From Streptomyces sp. CB01580 (GTDB lineage Bacteria; Actinomycetota; Actinomycetes; Streptomycetales; Streptomycetaceae): 64,000 nt of DNA. This document shows positions 42,449 to 52,780 of the stretch, piece after piece. The notes beneath the pieces are model-generated. The model saw nothing but the letters and a program-made list of their open reading frames with translations. It did no database searches and had not been told where the DNA came from. A program made the translations under genes and the position numbers. Each line of letters starts with the position of its first letter. Position 1 is the first letter of the stretch. The stretch covers positions 124,001-188,000 of the forward strand of contig NZ_LIXJ01000010.1 in assembly GCF_001905795.1 (NCBI RefSeq), read 5' to 3'.

Positions 42449-44152
42449 TCACACGGCGGCGCCGGCGTGCCGCTCGACGATCGCCGCCGCGTCGGTGCCG
42501 CGCGGCAGCACCCCGTACTGGTGGCCGCGCTCCTCCCCGAGCCGGGCGGCGACGAACGCCTCGGCGCCGGCCGCGGGCGCGTGACGCAGCATCAGCGAGG
42601 ACTGCAGCGCCAGGGCCATGCCCTCGACCGTCGCCCGGGCGCGGGTCTGCGCGGCGAGCGGATCGCGCAGGTCGTCCGCCAGTTCCCGGCGCAGCCGGTG
42701 GATGTGCGCGTCCAGCACCGGATGGGCGCCGGACGTGGTCTCCAGCTCGGCCCAGAAGGCGTCCAGCGACCGTGGGGTCCGGCCGATGCCGCGCAGCACG
42801 TCGAGGGCGACGACATTGCCCGAGCCCTCCCACACGGCCATCACCGGCTGCTCGCGGTAGCGCCGGGCCAGCGGCCAGTCCTCCGTGTATCCGTTGCCGC
42901 CCAGGCACTCCAGCGCCTCATAGGCGTGGTGCGGGCCGCGCTTGCAGATCCAGTACTTGGACACCGCGGTGGCCAGCCGCCGGAACATCTCCTCGTCCTC
43001 GCCGCTGTCGGCCTCGTACGCGTGGGCCAGGCGCAGCGACGTCCAGGTCGCGGCCTCCGTCTCCAGCGCCAGGTCCGCCAGGACCGAGGTCATGGCGGGC
43101 TGGTCGGCCAGCCGGGCGCCGAACGCGCTGCGGTGCCGGGCGTGCCAGATCGCCTCGGACACCGACTCGCGCATCCCCGCGGTGGTGCCCAGCACGCAGT
43201 CGAGACGGGTGTGGTTGACCATCTCGATGATGGTGCGGACCCCGTGCCCGGGTTCACCGATCCGTACCGCCCAGGTGTCGTCGAACTCGACCTCGGAGGA
43301 GGCGTTCGACTTGTTGCCCAGCTTGTTCTTCAGCCGCTGGACCCGGATGGTGTTGCGGGTGCCGTCGGCCAGCACGCGCGGCACGAGGAAGCAGGTGAGC
43401 CCGGCCTCGGCCCGGGCCAGTACGAGGAAGGCGTCCGACTGCGGGGCGGAGAAGAACCACTTGTGGCCGGTGAGCAGATGGGCCCGGCCCTCGGGGTCGG
43501 AGGCGATCGGCACGGCCCGGGTGGTGTTGGCGCGGACGTCGGAACCGCCCTGCTTCTCGGTCATCCCCATGCCGAACGTCAGCCCGGACTTGTCGGCGGG
43601 GGCGATCGGCCGGGGATCGTACGAGCGACTCAGCAGTCCCGGCAGCCAGTCCCGCCCCACCTCCGGATCGCGCCGCAGCACCGGGACCACGGCATGGGAC
43701 ATGGAGATCGGGCAGGCGTGGCCGGGCTCGACCTGGGCGAACAGCATGAACGCCGCAGCCCGTGCCACCGCCGCCCCGGGCCTGGGGTCGGCCCAGCCCG
43801 CCGTGTGCGTGCCGTGGCCCACCGCCGCGCCGATGACCTCGTGGTACGCGGGGTGGAAGTCGATCTCGTCCACGCGGTTGCCGTAGCGGTCGTGGGTGCG
43901 CAGCACGGGCGGGGAGCTATGGGCGAGTTCGGCGTTCGCCCGGAACCGCTCGGACCCGACCAGGGCGCCGATCTCGTGCAGCTCCGGTTCGCGCCAGGCC
44001 GCGCCGAAGGCCTGCACGGCCTGGACGAGCGGCGGGTTGGCGGCGTACTCGTCGATGCCGGTGCGGGGCGGAGCCTGGTTGGTGACCTCGTGGGTGCGGT
44101 ACGGGGTGGGTGCCTCGGGCCGGGGGCCGGCCGCCTGCGGGGTGAGGGTCAT
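42449..44152 (-). CDS. Acyl-CoA dehydrogenase, AidB-like
   Basis: 567 residues, longer than standard acyl-CoA dehydrogenases and typical of the AidB group. FAD- and substrate-binding motifs are GMGMTEKQGGSDVRANTT and the segment LTGHKWFFSAPQSDAFLVLA. Later conserved regions are FDDTWAVRIGEPGHGVRTII and ALECLGGNGYTEDWPLARRYR. AidB proteins are flavoproteins linked to alkylation stress, but many homologues are simple dehydrogenases. A TetR-type regulator gene lies upstream in the same direction. An 8-bp tandem repeat lies between the two genes. Confidence 0.9.
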   Translation of the reverse strand: MTLTPQAAGPRPEAPTPYRTHEVTNQAPPRTGIDEYAANPPLVQAVQAFGAAWREPELHEIGALVGSERFRANAELAHSSPPVLRTHDRYGNRVDEIDFHPAYHEVIGAAVGHGTHTAGWADPRPGAAVARAAAFMLFAQVEPGHACPISMSHAVVPVLRRDPEVGRDWLPGLLSRSYDPRPIAPADKSGLTFGMGMTEKQGGSDVRANTTRAVPIASDPEGRAHLLTGHKWFFSAPQSDAFLVLARAEAGLTCFLVPRVLADGTRNTIRVQRLKNKLGNKSNASSEVEFDDTWAVRIGEPGHGVRTIIEMVNHTRLDCVLGTTAGMRESVSEAIWHARHRSAFGARLADQPAMTSVLADLALETEAATWTSLRLAHAYEADSGEDEEMFRRLATAVSKYWICKRGPHHAYEALECLGGNGYTEDWPLARRYREQPVMAVWEGSGNVVALDVLRGIGRTPRSLDAFWAELETTSGAHPVLDAHIHRLRRELADDLRDPLAAQTRARATVEGMALALQSSLMLRHAPAAGAEAFVAARLGEERGHQYGVLPRGTDAAAIVERHAGAAV

Positions 44153-44242
44153 CGCGGATTCCTTTCCTGGGTCGGTGGGCGGGCGACGAGGGCGACGGTC
44201 CGGCGGGGGAACGCGTGCGGTGGAACGGGACCGGACGATCGG

Positions 44243-44298
44243 CTGCGGGACTGCGGGACTGCGGGACTGCGGGACTGCGGGACTGCGGGACTGCGGGA
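44243..44298. repeat. Seven perfect copies of an 8-bp tandem repeat
   Basis: CTGCGGGA is repeated seven times without error (56 bp), 91 bp upstream of the acyl-CoA dehydrogenase start. Confidence 0.95.
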
Positions 44299-44335
44299 CG
44301 TCGTGGGGTGCGCGCTCGGGGGCGGTGTCGAACGG

Positions 44336-44962
44336 TCACCGGGGGCGTGGTGGGGCGGTGTCGGCCCCGACCGCGCGCAGGCACAGCGCGGTGATGCCCG
44401 TCACGACCGGCTCCGGGTCGGTGCGCCCACCGACCGGCGACAGCGGACCGAGCAGGGCCTCGCCGACCGCCCCGATCACGGCCGCGGCCGACAACCGCGC
44501 GTTCTGCTCGGGCAGTTCACCCGTGGCCACCCCGGCGGCGACGACCGACTCGGCGAGTGCGTGGTAGTCGCGCCGGTAGGCCAGGCGCTCCTGTTCGACG
44601 AGGGGATCGACCGGTTCGGCGAGCAGCGCCCAGGCCGTGCGCGGGGTGCGCAGCGCACGGCGGGAGAAGACCTCGACCAGGGCGCGCAGCTGTCCGGCGG
44701 CCCCGGTCCCGGCCTCCACCGCCTCCCGCACCGCGCTCAGCTCGTGACCGGCGACATGACGGAAGACGGCGGCCAGCAGTTCCTGCTTGGAGGCGAAGTG
44801 GTTGTAGACGCTCCCGGTGGCGACCCCGGCCCGGTCGGCGAGCGCGGAGACGCTCGCCGCCGCGTACCCGCCCTCGGCCAGGAGTTCACGGGCGGCGTCC
44901 AGCAGCCGTTCCCGGTGGGCGAGCCGGGTCGCCTCCGTACGGGCGGTGGGTCGATAGGCCAC
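44336..44962 (-). CDS. TetR-family transcriptional regulator
   Basis: 208 residues. The N-terminal HTH region is clear (RERLLDAARELLAEGGYAAA followed by SVSALADRAGVATGSVYNHFASKQELL). The C-terminal ligand domain is Ala-rich with no family-specific motif. It lies upstream of, and in the same direction as, the AidB-like dehydrogenase gene, and is likely to regulate itself and perhaps that gene. The GTG at 44962 is the best start: it is immediately followed by AYRPTARTEATR. An imperfect palindrome eight bases upstream may be its operator. Confidence 0.9.
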   Translation of the reverse strand: MAYRPTARTEATRLAHRERLLDAARELLAEGGYAAASVSALADRAGVATGSVYNHFASKQELLAAVFRHVAGHELSAVREAVEAGTGAAGQLRALVEVFSRRALRTPRTAWALLAEPVDPLVEQERLAYRRDYHALAESVVAAGVATGELPEQNARLSAAAVIGAVGEALLGPLSPVGGRTDPEPVVTGITALCLRAVGADTAPPRPR

Positions 44963-44969
44963 GATGTTC

Positions 44970-44983
44970 TGAACCTCGATTCA
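44970..44983. promoter_or_regulatory. Possible TetR operator
   Basis: TGAACCTCGATTCA is an imperfect palindrome (TGAAYC-TC-GRTTCA), eight bases before the TetR GTG start. Confidence 0.4.
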
Positions 44984-44999
44984 TATCTTCGTGTGGCAC

Positions 45000-47114
45000 T
45001 CAACCATGCTTGTGCGCAGGGGGCAATGGCCCTGCGGCGGACGCGTCCGGGAGCTCCTGCTCGGTCCACAGCGTCTTGCCTTCGGCGCCGTACCGCACGC
45101 CCCAGTGCGCGGCGAGCCGGGAGACGATGAACAGCCCGCGCCCGCCCTCGTCGACGGTGCGCGCGTGGCGCAGATGGGGTGACACCCGGCTGCTGTCGTG
45201 CACCTCGCAGGTGAGCGTGCGGTCCAGGATCAGCCGCAGGCGCAGCGGAGGGGCTCCGTAACGGATCGCGTTGGTGATCAGTTCGCTGACGATGAGTTCG
45301 GTCGCCTCCGCCGTCTCCTCGTCGAGGTTCCAGCCGTCGAGCCGGTCGCGCACGAGCGTGCGCGCGATGCCGGGGGTCGTCCGGTCGTGGGCCAGGTCCC
45401 ACGCCGCGACCCGGTCGTCCGGCACCGCTCCGGTGCGGGCGACCAGGAGGACGGCACCCTCCGCGTGCGTCTCGCCCGGCAGGCCGTAGACCACGTCGTC
45501 GCACAGGTCCTGGACGCTCCGTCCGGGCCGCGCGAGCGCCTCCCGCACCCGCTCCGCGGTCTCCTCGCCGGACAGGAGGGGCCCGGTGAAGAAGGCCAGG
45601 ACGCTGCCCTCGGCGAGCCGGAGAACGGCCATGGCGAACGGCGAGCCGTCGGTGTCGAACAGCGCGGGGCCCTCCGGGACGTCCAGGGCGGTCGCGGTGC
45701 CGTCCGGCGTGACGAGGACCGGCGCCGGGTGTCCCGCCCGGGCCACGGTGCAGGTGCGGGCCAGGGGATCGTAGACGGCGTAGACGCACGTCGCGGTCAG
45801 CGGCTGGGCGTGCCCCCGGCCGACGGGCGGCGGCTCCGCCTGCTCGGCGGCCAGCCGGACGGCGGTCTCGGCGAGCCTGGCCAGGACCTCGTCGGGCTCC
45901 AGATCGAGACCGGCCAGGGCGTGGATCACGGTCCGCAGCTGCCCCATGACGACGGCCGCCCGCAGACCGGAGCCCTCGACGTCGCCGACGACCAGAGCGG
46001 TGCGCGCGCCGGAGAGATTGATGGTGTCGAACCAGCCTCCGCTGCCGCGTCCGGGCAGCAGTACGTGCGCCGTCTCGACGGCCACCCCGTCGCCCTCGCG
46101 CTGGGGCAGGAGCCTGCGCTGCACCGCCGACGCGATCACGTGGTCGCGCACGTAGCGCCGCGCGTTGTCGACACTCAGGGCGGCGTGGGCGGCCGCCGTC
46201 AGGGCGAGGGGAAGATCGCTCTCCTCGTACGGGGCCGTGCCCCGGCACCGGTAGAGGCTCACCAGGCCGAGCACCGCCCCGCGCAGCGTCAGCGGGACGA
46301 CGATCAGGGAATGGGCCCCGGTCGCCCGGACCAGTCGGGCGGTGTCCGGGGCGGCGTCGAGCCATGGCGTCCGGTCGTCGATCGGTACGAGGCGGGCCCG
46401 CAGGTCCGACGCCGCCAGGGAGTGCGGCGTGCGGGCGGGCAGTCGGCGCATCTCCCCGACGAGGCCGTCCAGGCGGTCCTCCGCGTCGGGGCCGCGCACG
46501 GCCGCGCGGCGCAGCGGGACCGCGGCTCCCAGAGGGCCGGGCGGTGGATCCGAGCCGCGCACCACATCGTCCACCACCTCCACCACCGCGAGGTCGGCGA
46601 AGATCGGAACGACGGCTTCCGCGAGCGCCTCGCAGGTCGTCGCGATATCGAGCGACGTACCGACCTTCGTCCGCACGGCCGCCAGGCTCGCCGCCCGGAC
46701 GCGTTCCTTCTCCCGCTCGTCGACGTCGACGACGGTGGCCAGCAGCCCGAGGACACGGCCGTCCGCCTCCTCCAGCCGGTGGACCGAGACCATGAGGCCG
46801 CGGTCCGGGCCGGGGGTGTCCGCGAGCCTGCCCCGGACGACGTGGTCGTACACGGAGACGCCGGTGTCCAGCACCTCGCGCAGCAGCCGCTCCTCCCTGT
46901 CCGGCCGCTCGCACCGGTACACGTCCGTGAAGTGACGCCCCACCAGGTGCCCGGCGGCCCCGGCGCCCGACAGACTGACCGCCCGCACCAGGCGCAGCCG
47001 GGTGTCCAGCACGTGCAGCCCCACCGCCGACTGGGCGAACAGGGCGCGCAGGAGCGCCGCTCCCATGGCGTCGGGCCGTGCCGACGCTGGGTCCGGTGCA
47101 CCGGCATCCGACAC
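45000..47114 (-). CDS. PAS-GAF-SpoIIE phosphatase with HATPase (anti-sigma kinase-like) domain
   Basis: 704 residues with four parts. The first is a PAS domain (about 20-130; FAQSAVGLHVLDTRLRLVRA). The second is a GAF domain (about 140-320; SLIVVPLTLRGAVLGLVSLYR). The third is a SpoIIE/PP2C domain (about 330-540). The fourth is a C-terminal histidine-kinase-type ATPase (ATELIVSELITNAIRYG, then DEGGRGLFIVSRLA). In the phosphatase part GGDWYD is replaced by GGWFDTINLSG, so one metal ligand may be altered. The protein can in principle switch an anti-sigma system in both directions. GTG 47114 has GGGGGTG upstream; 47195 is a longer alternative. Confidence 0.88.
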   Translation of the reverse strand: MSDAGAPDPASARPDAMGAALLRALFAQSAVGLHVLDTRLRLVRAVSLSGAGAAGHLVGRHFTDVYRCERPDREERLLREVLDTGVSVYDHVVRGRLADTPGPDRGLMVSVHRLEEADGRVLGLLATVVDVDEREKERVRAASLAAVRTKVGTSLDIATTCEALAEAVVPIFADLAVVEVVDDVVRGSDPPPGPLGAAVPLRRAAVRGPDAEDRLDGLVGEMRRLPARTPHSLAASDLRARLVPIDDRTPWLDAAPDTARLVRATGAHSLIVVPLTLRGAVLGLVSLYRCRGTAPYEESDLPLALTAAAHAALSVDNARRYVRDHVIASAVQRRLLPQREGDGVAVETAHVLLPGRGSGGWFDTINLSGARTALVVGDVEGSGLRAAVVMGQLRTVIHALAGLDLEPDEVLARLAETAVRLAAEQAEPPPVGRGHAQPLTATCVYAVYDPLARTCTVARAGHPAPVLVTPDGTATALDVPEGPALFDTDGSPFAMAVLRLAEGSVLAFFTGPLLSGEETAERVREALARPGRSVQDLCDDVVYGLPGETHAEGAVLLVARTGAVPDDRVAAWDLAHDRTTPGIARTLVRDRLDGWNLDEETAEATELIVSELITNAIRYGAPPLRLRLILDRTLTCEVHDSSRVSPHLRHARTVDEGGRGLFIVSRLAAHWGVRYGAEGKTLWTEQELPDASAAGPLPPAHKHG

Positions 47115-47234
47115 GGGTTCACCCCCACGAGACTCCGCCCCCGCGCGGACCGGAGGCTGGTGACCAGCGTCGGTCCGCTTCGCGTGCCTCGCCACCGGCG
47201 GGCGGTGTACGGGTGAACCGCCGGGGGCGAGGGC

Positions 47235-48875
<1,641 letters not shown>

Positions 48876-49057
48876 CCGTCAGTCCTCCGTATCGGTCGGT
48901 CGTCGCGGTCTTCCCCCGTGCCATCTTCCCGGGTCGCGCGCGCCGGGCCGTGGGCACCCCGCCGCAACGGCACGGCGGGACGCGGCACCGCGTGCACGGC
49001 GGGCGGGCGGGGACCCGCAGGATCGCGCGGGCCCAGGACCTGCGGCACAGTGGGCAC

Positions 49058-49375
49058 ATGGATGACCTGACTGCCCTCGCCGACGAGCACCTGGCCGCGG
49101 CCCGCGCCTCCGCGCACGGCCGCAGCGCCCACCGACTGCTGCATCAGGAGCCCCTGCGCCAGACCGTCATCGCCCTCACCGCCGGCACCGCCCTGGACGA
49201 GCACAACGCGCCCGCCGCGGCCTCCCTCCAGGTGCTCCGCGGCCGGGTGCGTCTCACCGCGGCCTCGGGGGACGTGGAGGTGGGAGCCGGAGGGCTCCAG
49301 CCCGTCCCGAGGGAGCGGCACGGGCTGGTGGCGCTGGAGGACGCCGTGGTGCTGCTGACCACCGTCAACGAGTGA
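49058..49375 (+). CDS. Small cupin-domain protein
   Basis: 105 residues. A single cupin barrel with weak motifs (TAGTALDEHNAPAAASLQVLRGRVRLT and PRERHGLVALEDAVVLLTTV); the first conserved His is present (DEHN). It may bind a metal or a small ligand. The ATG at 49058 is the only sensible start. Its 3' end overlaps the convergent MFS gene by 11 bp. Confidence 0.82.
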   Translation: MDDLTALADEHLAAARASAHGRSAHRLLHQEPLRQTVIALTAGTALDEHNAPAAASLQVLRGRVRLTAASGDVEVGAGGLQPVPRERHGLVALEDAVVLLTTVNE

Positions 49376-50639
49376 CGGCGCCGGGGACGGGACGCGCACC
49401 GCCGCCCGTCCTGACCCGCTCCAGCACCCACAGCACCAGGCTCGTCGCGGCCAGCAGTCCGCCGAGCAGGCAGACACCGCCCCAACCCGCCCGCGACCAG
49501 ACCACCGAGGCGAGTGCGGAGCCGAGCGCGCCGCCCAGGAAGAACAGCGTCATGAATCCGGCGTTGATCCGGTTGCGGGCCTCCGGACGGAGCGCGTAGA
49601 TCACGTTCTGGCAGCTGTTGAGCCCCGCCTGCTGGGCGATGTTGAGCGAGATCACCCCGACCGCCAGCCACGGCAGGGACGACTCCCCGGCCAGCAGCGG
49701 CAGCCACGAGACGGTGAGAAGGGCGCCCGCCGTCCCCGACACCGCCTGCACCCGGCCGCGGTCGCCCAGCCGGGCGGCGACGTTCATGCCCAGGACCCCG
49801 ATCACCCCCAGCAGTCCGAACAGCCCGATGGCGGCCGCGTTCCAGTCGAACGGCGACCGGGTCAGCAGGAACGTCAGCGCCGTCAGCTGCACGCTGTACG
49901 AGGCCATCGAGAACGCGCCGATGGCCGCCCTCCAGCGCAGCAGCGGCTCCTGCCGCAGCAGCGCCAGGGTGGACCGCAGCAGACCGGTGTACGACATCGA
50001 GCCCGCCTCGCGCGAGCGCGGCAGCCGGGGCAGGCGCAGCTGCAGCAGCACCGCCATCACGGCCATGAGCAGGGCGTTCACCCAGTACGCGGTGCGCCAG
50101 CCGCCCAGCTCGGACAGGGCCCCGGAGGCCAGTCGGCCGAACAGGCCGCCCAGCAGCACCCCGGACATGACGACGCCGACGACCCTGCCGCGTTCCGCCG
50201 GAGCCGCGAGGGTTGCCGCGAAGGGAACCACGACCTGTGCCCCCACGGAGGTGAGCGCGACGAGCAGCGTCCCGGCGATCAGCAGCGGGCCGCCCGGGGC
50301 GGCGGCCGTCAGCAGCAGGAACAGGGCGGTGAGCGCGAACAGGGACACGGCGAGCCGCCGGCGTTCCAGCACGTCCCCGAGCGGCACGAGCAGGATCAGG
50401 CCCAGCGCGTACCCGGCCTGGGCCGCCGTCACGATCAGGCCCGCGGCGGTGGCGCCGATGTGCAGATCCCGCTGGATGACGTCGAGCAGCGGCTGCGCGA
50501 AGTAGTTCCCGGAGGCGGAGAGCCCGGCGGCCAGGGCCATCAGCGGCACCGAGCCGCGGGCGAGGGCGGGGAGACCGGCAGGGTCGGGGAGTGGGCGGGG
50601 GACGGCCCGGTTTCGGGCCCCCGCTGTGGAATGAGCCAT
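49365..50639 (-). CDS. MFS transporter, drug/metabolite exporter type
   Basis: 424 residues, twelve predicted helices, DHA1-type layout. The first conserved loop is LVPLGDVLERRRLAV, corresponding to the MFS motif G-x3-D-R-x-G-R/R. It is divergent from a LysR gene, separated by 79 bp with a perfect palindrome, which suggests control by that regulator. The substrate is unknown. The ATG at 50639 is preferred to the in-frame start 17 codons upstream, which would run into the regulator's promoter. Confidence 0.9.
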   Translation of the reverse strand: MAHSTAGARNRAVPRPLPDPAGLPALARGSVPLMALAAGLSASGNYFAQPLLDVIQRDLHIGATAAGLIVTAAQAGYALGLILLVPLGDVLERRRLAVSLFALTALFLLLTAAAPGGPLLIAGTLLVALTSVGAQVVVPFAATLAAPAERGRVVGVVMSGVLLGGLFGRLASGALSELGGWRTAYWVNALLMAVMAVLLQLRLPRLPRSREAGSMSYTGLLRSTLALLRQEPLLRWRAAIGAFSMASYSVQLTALTFLLTRSPFDWNAAAIGLFGLLGVIGVLGMNVAARLGDRGRVQAVSGTAGALLTVSWLPLLAGESSLPWLAVGVISLNIAQQAGLNSCQNVIYALRPEARNRINAGFMTLFFLGGALGSALASVVWSRAGWGGVCLLGGLLAATSLVLWVLERVRTGGGARPVPGAVTR

Positions 50640-50697
50640 GCGCCCAGCGTCGGGGTTCCTCCATCCATGAGTCCAACACATGTTTTTCATTTCATCG

Positions 50698-50712
50698 ATC
50701 GTGATTCACGAT
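50698..50712. promoter_or_regulatory. LysR-type operator (T-N11-A box)
   Basis: ATCGTGATTCACGAT is a perfect 7-1-7 palindrome that contains TCGTGATTCACGA (T-N11-A, the LysR box). It lies between the divergent LysR and MFS genes, six bases before the LysR start. Confidence 0.6.
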
Positions 50713-50718
50713 GGATGG

Positions 50719-51642
50719 ATGGAACTTCAGCAGATGCGGTACGTCCTCGCGGTGGCGGAACTGGGGAGCTTCACCCGCGCCGCCAAACAGTGCCTGGTCG
50801 TCCAGTCCGCTCTCAGCCACCAGATCGCCCGTCTGGAGAAGGAACTCGGTGCCCGGCTCTTCGACCGCACCAGCCGCCGGGTGCGGCTCACCCCGGCGGG
50901 CGAGGCGTTCCTGACGCACGCCGGACAGGCGCTGGAAGCGGCGGAACGGGCCCGGAGCGAGGTCGCCGCCGCGGTGGGGGAGGTCCGCGGCCGTCTCGCG
51001 GTCGGTGCCATCCCGACCATCGGCTCGGTCGACCTGCCGGCCGCGTTGCGGGCGTTCCGCCTCCGCCATCCGAAGGTGCGCGTCGTCCTGCGCGAGGGGG
51101 CCAGCAAGGATCTGGTCCAGGAGGTGCGGGACGGCGCGCTCGACGTGGCCTTCCTGGGGGTGCTGCCGAGCTACCGGCCCGCGGGCGTGAACGACCGGGA
51201 ACTCGCCACCGGCGAACTGGTCGCCGTCGTCGCCCCGGCCCACCCCCTGGCGGGGGAGACCGAGGTGGGTCTGGACCGGCTGGCGCGCGAGACGTTCGTC
51301 GACCACCCCGCCGGTACCGCCGCCCGGGCGCAGTCGGACGAGGCCTTCGCGGCGATGGGTCTCACCCGGGAGGTGGCGTTCGAGGTCGGCAGCACCGACT
51401 TCATCGTCCGGCTGGTCCGCAGCGGGCTCGGCGTCGCCTTGCAACCGGCCGCCTTCGCCGAGCAACTGACCGGCGTGCACGTGCTGCGCGTCCGCGAGGC
51501 GCCCGCCCGCACGGAACGGCTCGTCTGGAGCCGCTTCCGTCCCACCCCCGCGGCCGCGGCGTTCCTGACCGGACTCGGTGTGGACCCGACGGCCGGGGCC
51601 GCCGGGAGCGCCGCTCCCGCCGACCGGGACGCACACAGTTGA
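50719..51642 (+). CDS. LysR-family transcriptional regulator
   Basis: 307 residues. The winged HTH (MELQQMRYVLAVAELGSFTRAAKQ, SALSHQIARLEKELGARLFDR) is typical, followed by the effector-binding domain (RGRLAVGAIPTIGSVDLPAAL). It should control the divergent MFS gene through the palindrome at 50698. The ATG at 50719 lies at the first Met of the HTH. Confidence 0.93.
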   Translation: MELQQMRYVLAVAELGSFTRAAKQCLVVQSALSHQIARLEKELGARLFDRTSRRVRLTPAGEAFLTHAGQALEAAERARSEVAAAVGEVRGRLAVGAIPTIGSVDLPAALRAFRLRHPKVRVVLREGASKDLVQEVRDGALDVAFLGVLPSYRPAGVNDRELATGELVAVVAPAHPLAGETEVGLDRLARETFVDHPAGTAARAQSDEAFAAMGLTREVAFEVGSTDFIVRLVRSGLGVALQPAAFAEQLTGVHVLRVREAPARTERLVWSRFRPTPAAAAFLTGLGVDPTAGAAGSAAPADRDAHS

Positions 51643-51819
51643 CGGACTGTCATGTTCGTTCGGGCAGAGGCTACTTCGCGCCAACCCTGCCGAACCGGCC
51701 GACGGCAGGGGATGTCGCACTCATTTGCTGGGCAGGTACGGGTGTACGACTCGTGGACGAATGGACGAAGCCGCCCCGGCGACCGGTGCCGCAGGGCGTG
51801 CGAGGTGAGGGAGCGGACC

Positions 51820-52689
51820 GTGTGGGAGTTCACCGACGACCGTGGACACGTGGCGACCGCGGCGCGGCGCCCGGCACGGGTGCTCGCCTATGTGCAGGCC
51901 GGAGCGACCCTGTGGGACCACGGGACACGCCCGGCCGCGATGTTCGGCTCCGACCACGACGATCCCGCCGCGCCGGACGAGGCGAAGACGGGATCGCTCC
52001 CGGTGGACACGGTCGCCTACGTCGGGGCGGGCAGCTCCCTGGACGCGGACACCCTGCTCGGCGGTGAGCCGGACCTCGTCGTGGCCGTCAGCTACGGCGG
52101 CGGACAGGTCTACGCCCTTGCCCCGGAGACCGCCAAGCACCTGGAGGAGCACGTCCCGGTCGTCGTCCTCGACGTGGGACGGGCGCGCTCCTTCGCGGAG
52201 GTCACCGAACGGTTCGCGGCACTCGCCCGGTCGCTCGGGGCCGAGGCGCCCACCACGGGGACGCGGGACCTGGAGACCGCCCGGGACCGGCTGCGCACGC
52301 TCTGCGCCGGGGCGGGCCGGCCCCGTGTCGTCGCGCTCTCCCCGGCCGGACAGGAGCAGACGCATCTGGCACGCCCCCGCATGTGGCCGGAACTGCGCGT
52401 GCTCGCCGAACTCGGCGTGGACCTGGTGGAACCGGCCGACGGGCCGGGCGCGAGCTGGTCGACGGTCGGCTGGGCCGGAGCGGCGGCGCTGCGCCCCGAC
52501 ATCGTCCTCGCCGACATCCGGGTCAACGCCACGCCGCTCGACGACCTGCGGACGAACGAGGAGTGGGCGGCGATCGAACGGGCCGCCCGAGTGGTCCCGT
52601 GGAACCCGGAGCCGGTCTGCGGCCCGCGGGCCCACGCGCGCTTCCTGGACCTCGTGGCGGACGCGGTGGAGGGCGCCACCGGCCGGTGA
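51820..52689 (+). CDS. Periplasmic-binding-type (TroA/FepB-fold) protein without signal peptide
   Basis: 289 residues. The sequence follows class III metal-siderophore binding proteins: RRPARVLAYVQAGATLWDHG, VDTVAYVGAGSSLDADTLLGGEPDLVVAVSY, a central helix, and ALRPDIVLADIRVNATPLDDL. No signal peptide or lipobox is present at any plausible start, so it would be cytoplasmic. GTG at 51820 has AGGGAG seven bases before it. No permease or ATPase genes are nearby. It may sense rather than transport a siderophore or act on an imported ligand; this is speculative. Confidence 0.8.
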   Translation: MWEFTDDRGHVATAARRPARVLAYVQAGATLWDHGTRPAAMFGSDHDDPAAPDEAKTGSLPVDTVAYVGAGSSLDADTLLGGEPDLVVAVSYGGGQVYALAPETAKHLEEHVPVVVLDVGRARSFAEVTERFAALARSLGAEAPTTGTRDLETARDRLRTLCAGAGRPRVVALSPAGQEQTHLARPRMWPELRVLAELGVDLVEPADGPGASWSTVGWAGAAALRPDIVLADIRVNATPLDDLRTNEEWAAIERAARVVPWNPEPVCGPRAHARFLDLVADAVEGATGR

Positions 52690-52780
52690 CCGCGGCCGGG
52701 GCAGGATGGGACCCACCGCGACCGCACGCCGCGCCGTCCGCCGGGGCGCCGCGGCCCCGCACGCCAGGAGACCCCGCCCC

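Noticed and set aside
44243..44298. Repeat peptide (CGTAGLRD-like) encoded by the 8-bp repeat
   Set aside because: The frame belongs to antisense shadow ORFs, and the array lies in an intergenic leader.
41942..45130. 1062-codon open frame on the plus strand
   Set aside because: It runs antisense to the SCO6745-like, acyl-CoA dehydrogenase and TetR genes and has the Arg/Gly/Pro-rich composition of a shadow frame in GC-rich DNA.
45198..47216. 672-codon open frame on the plus strand
   Set aside because: Antisense shadow of the PAS-GAF-SpoIIE gene, with no recognisable domain.
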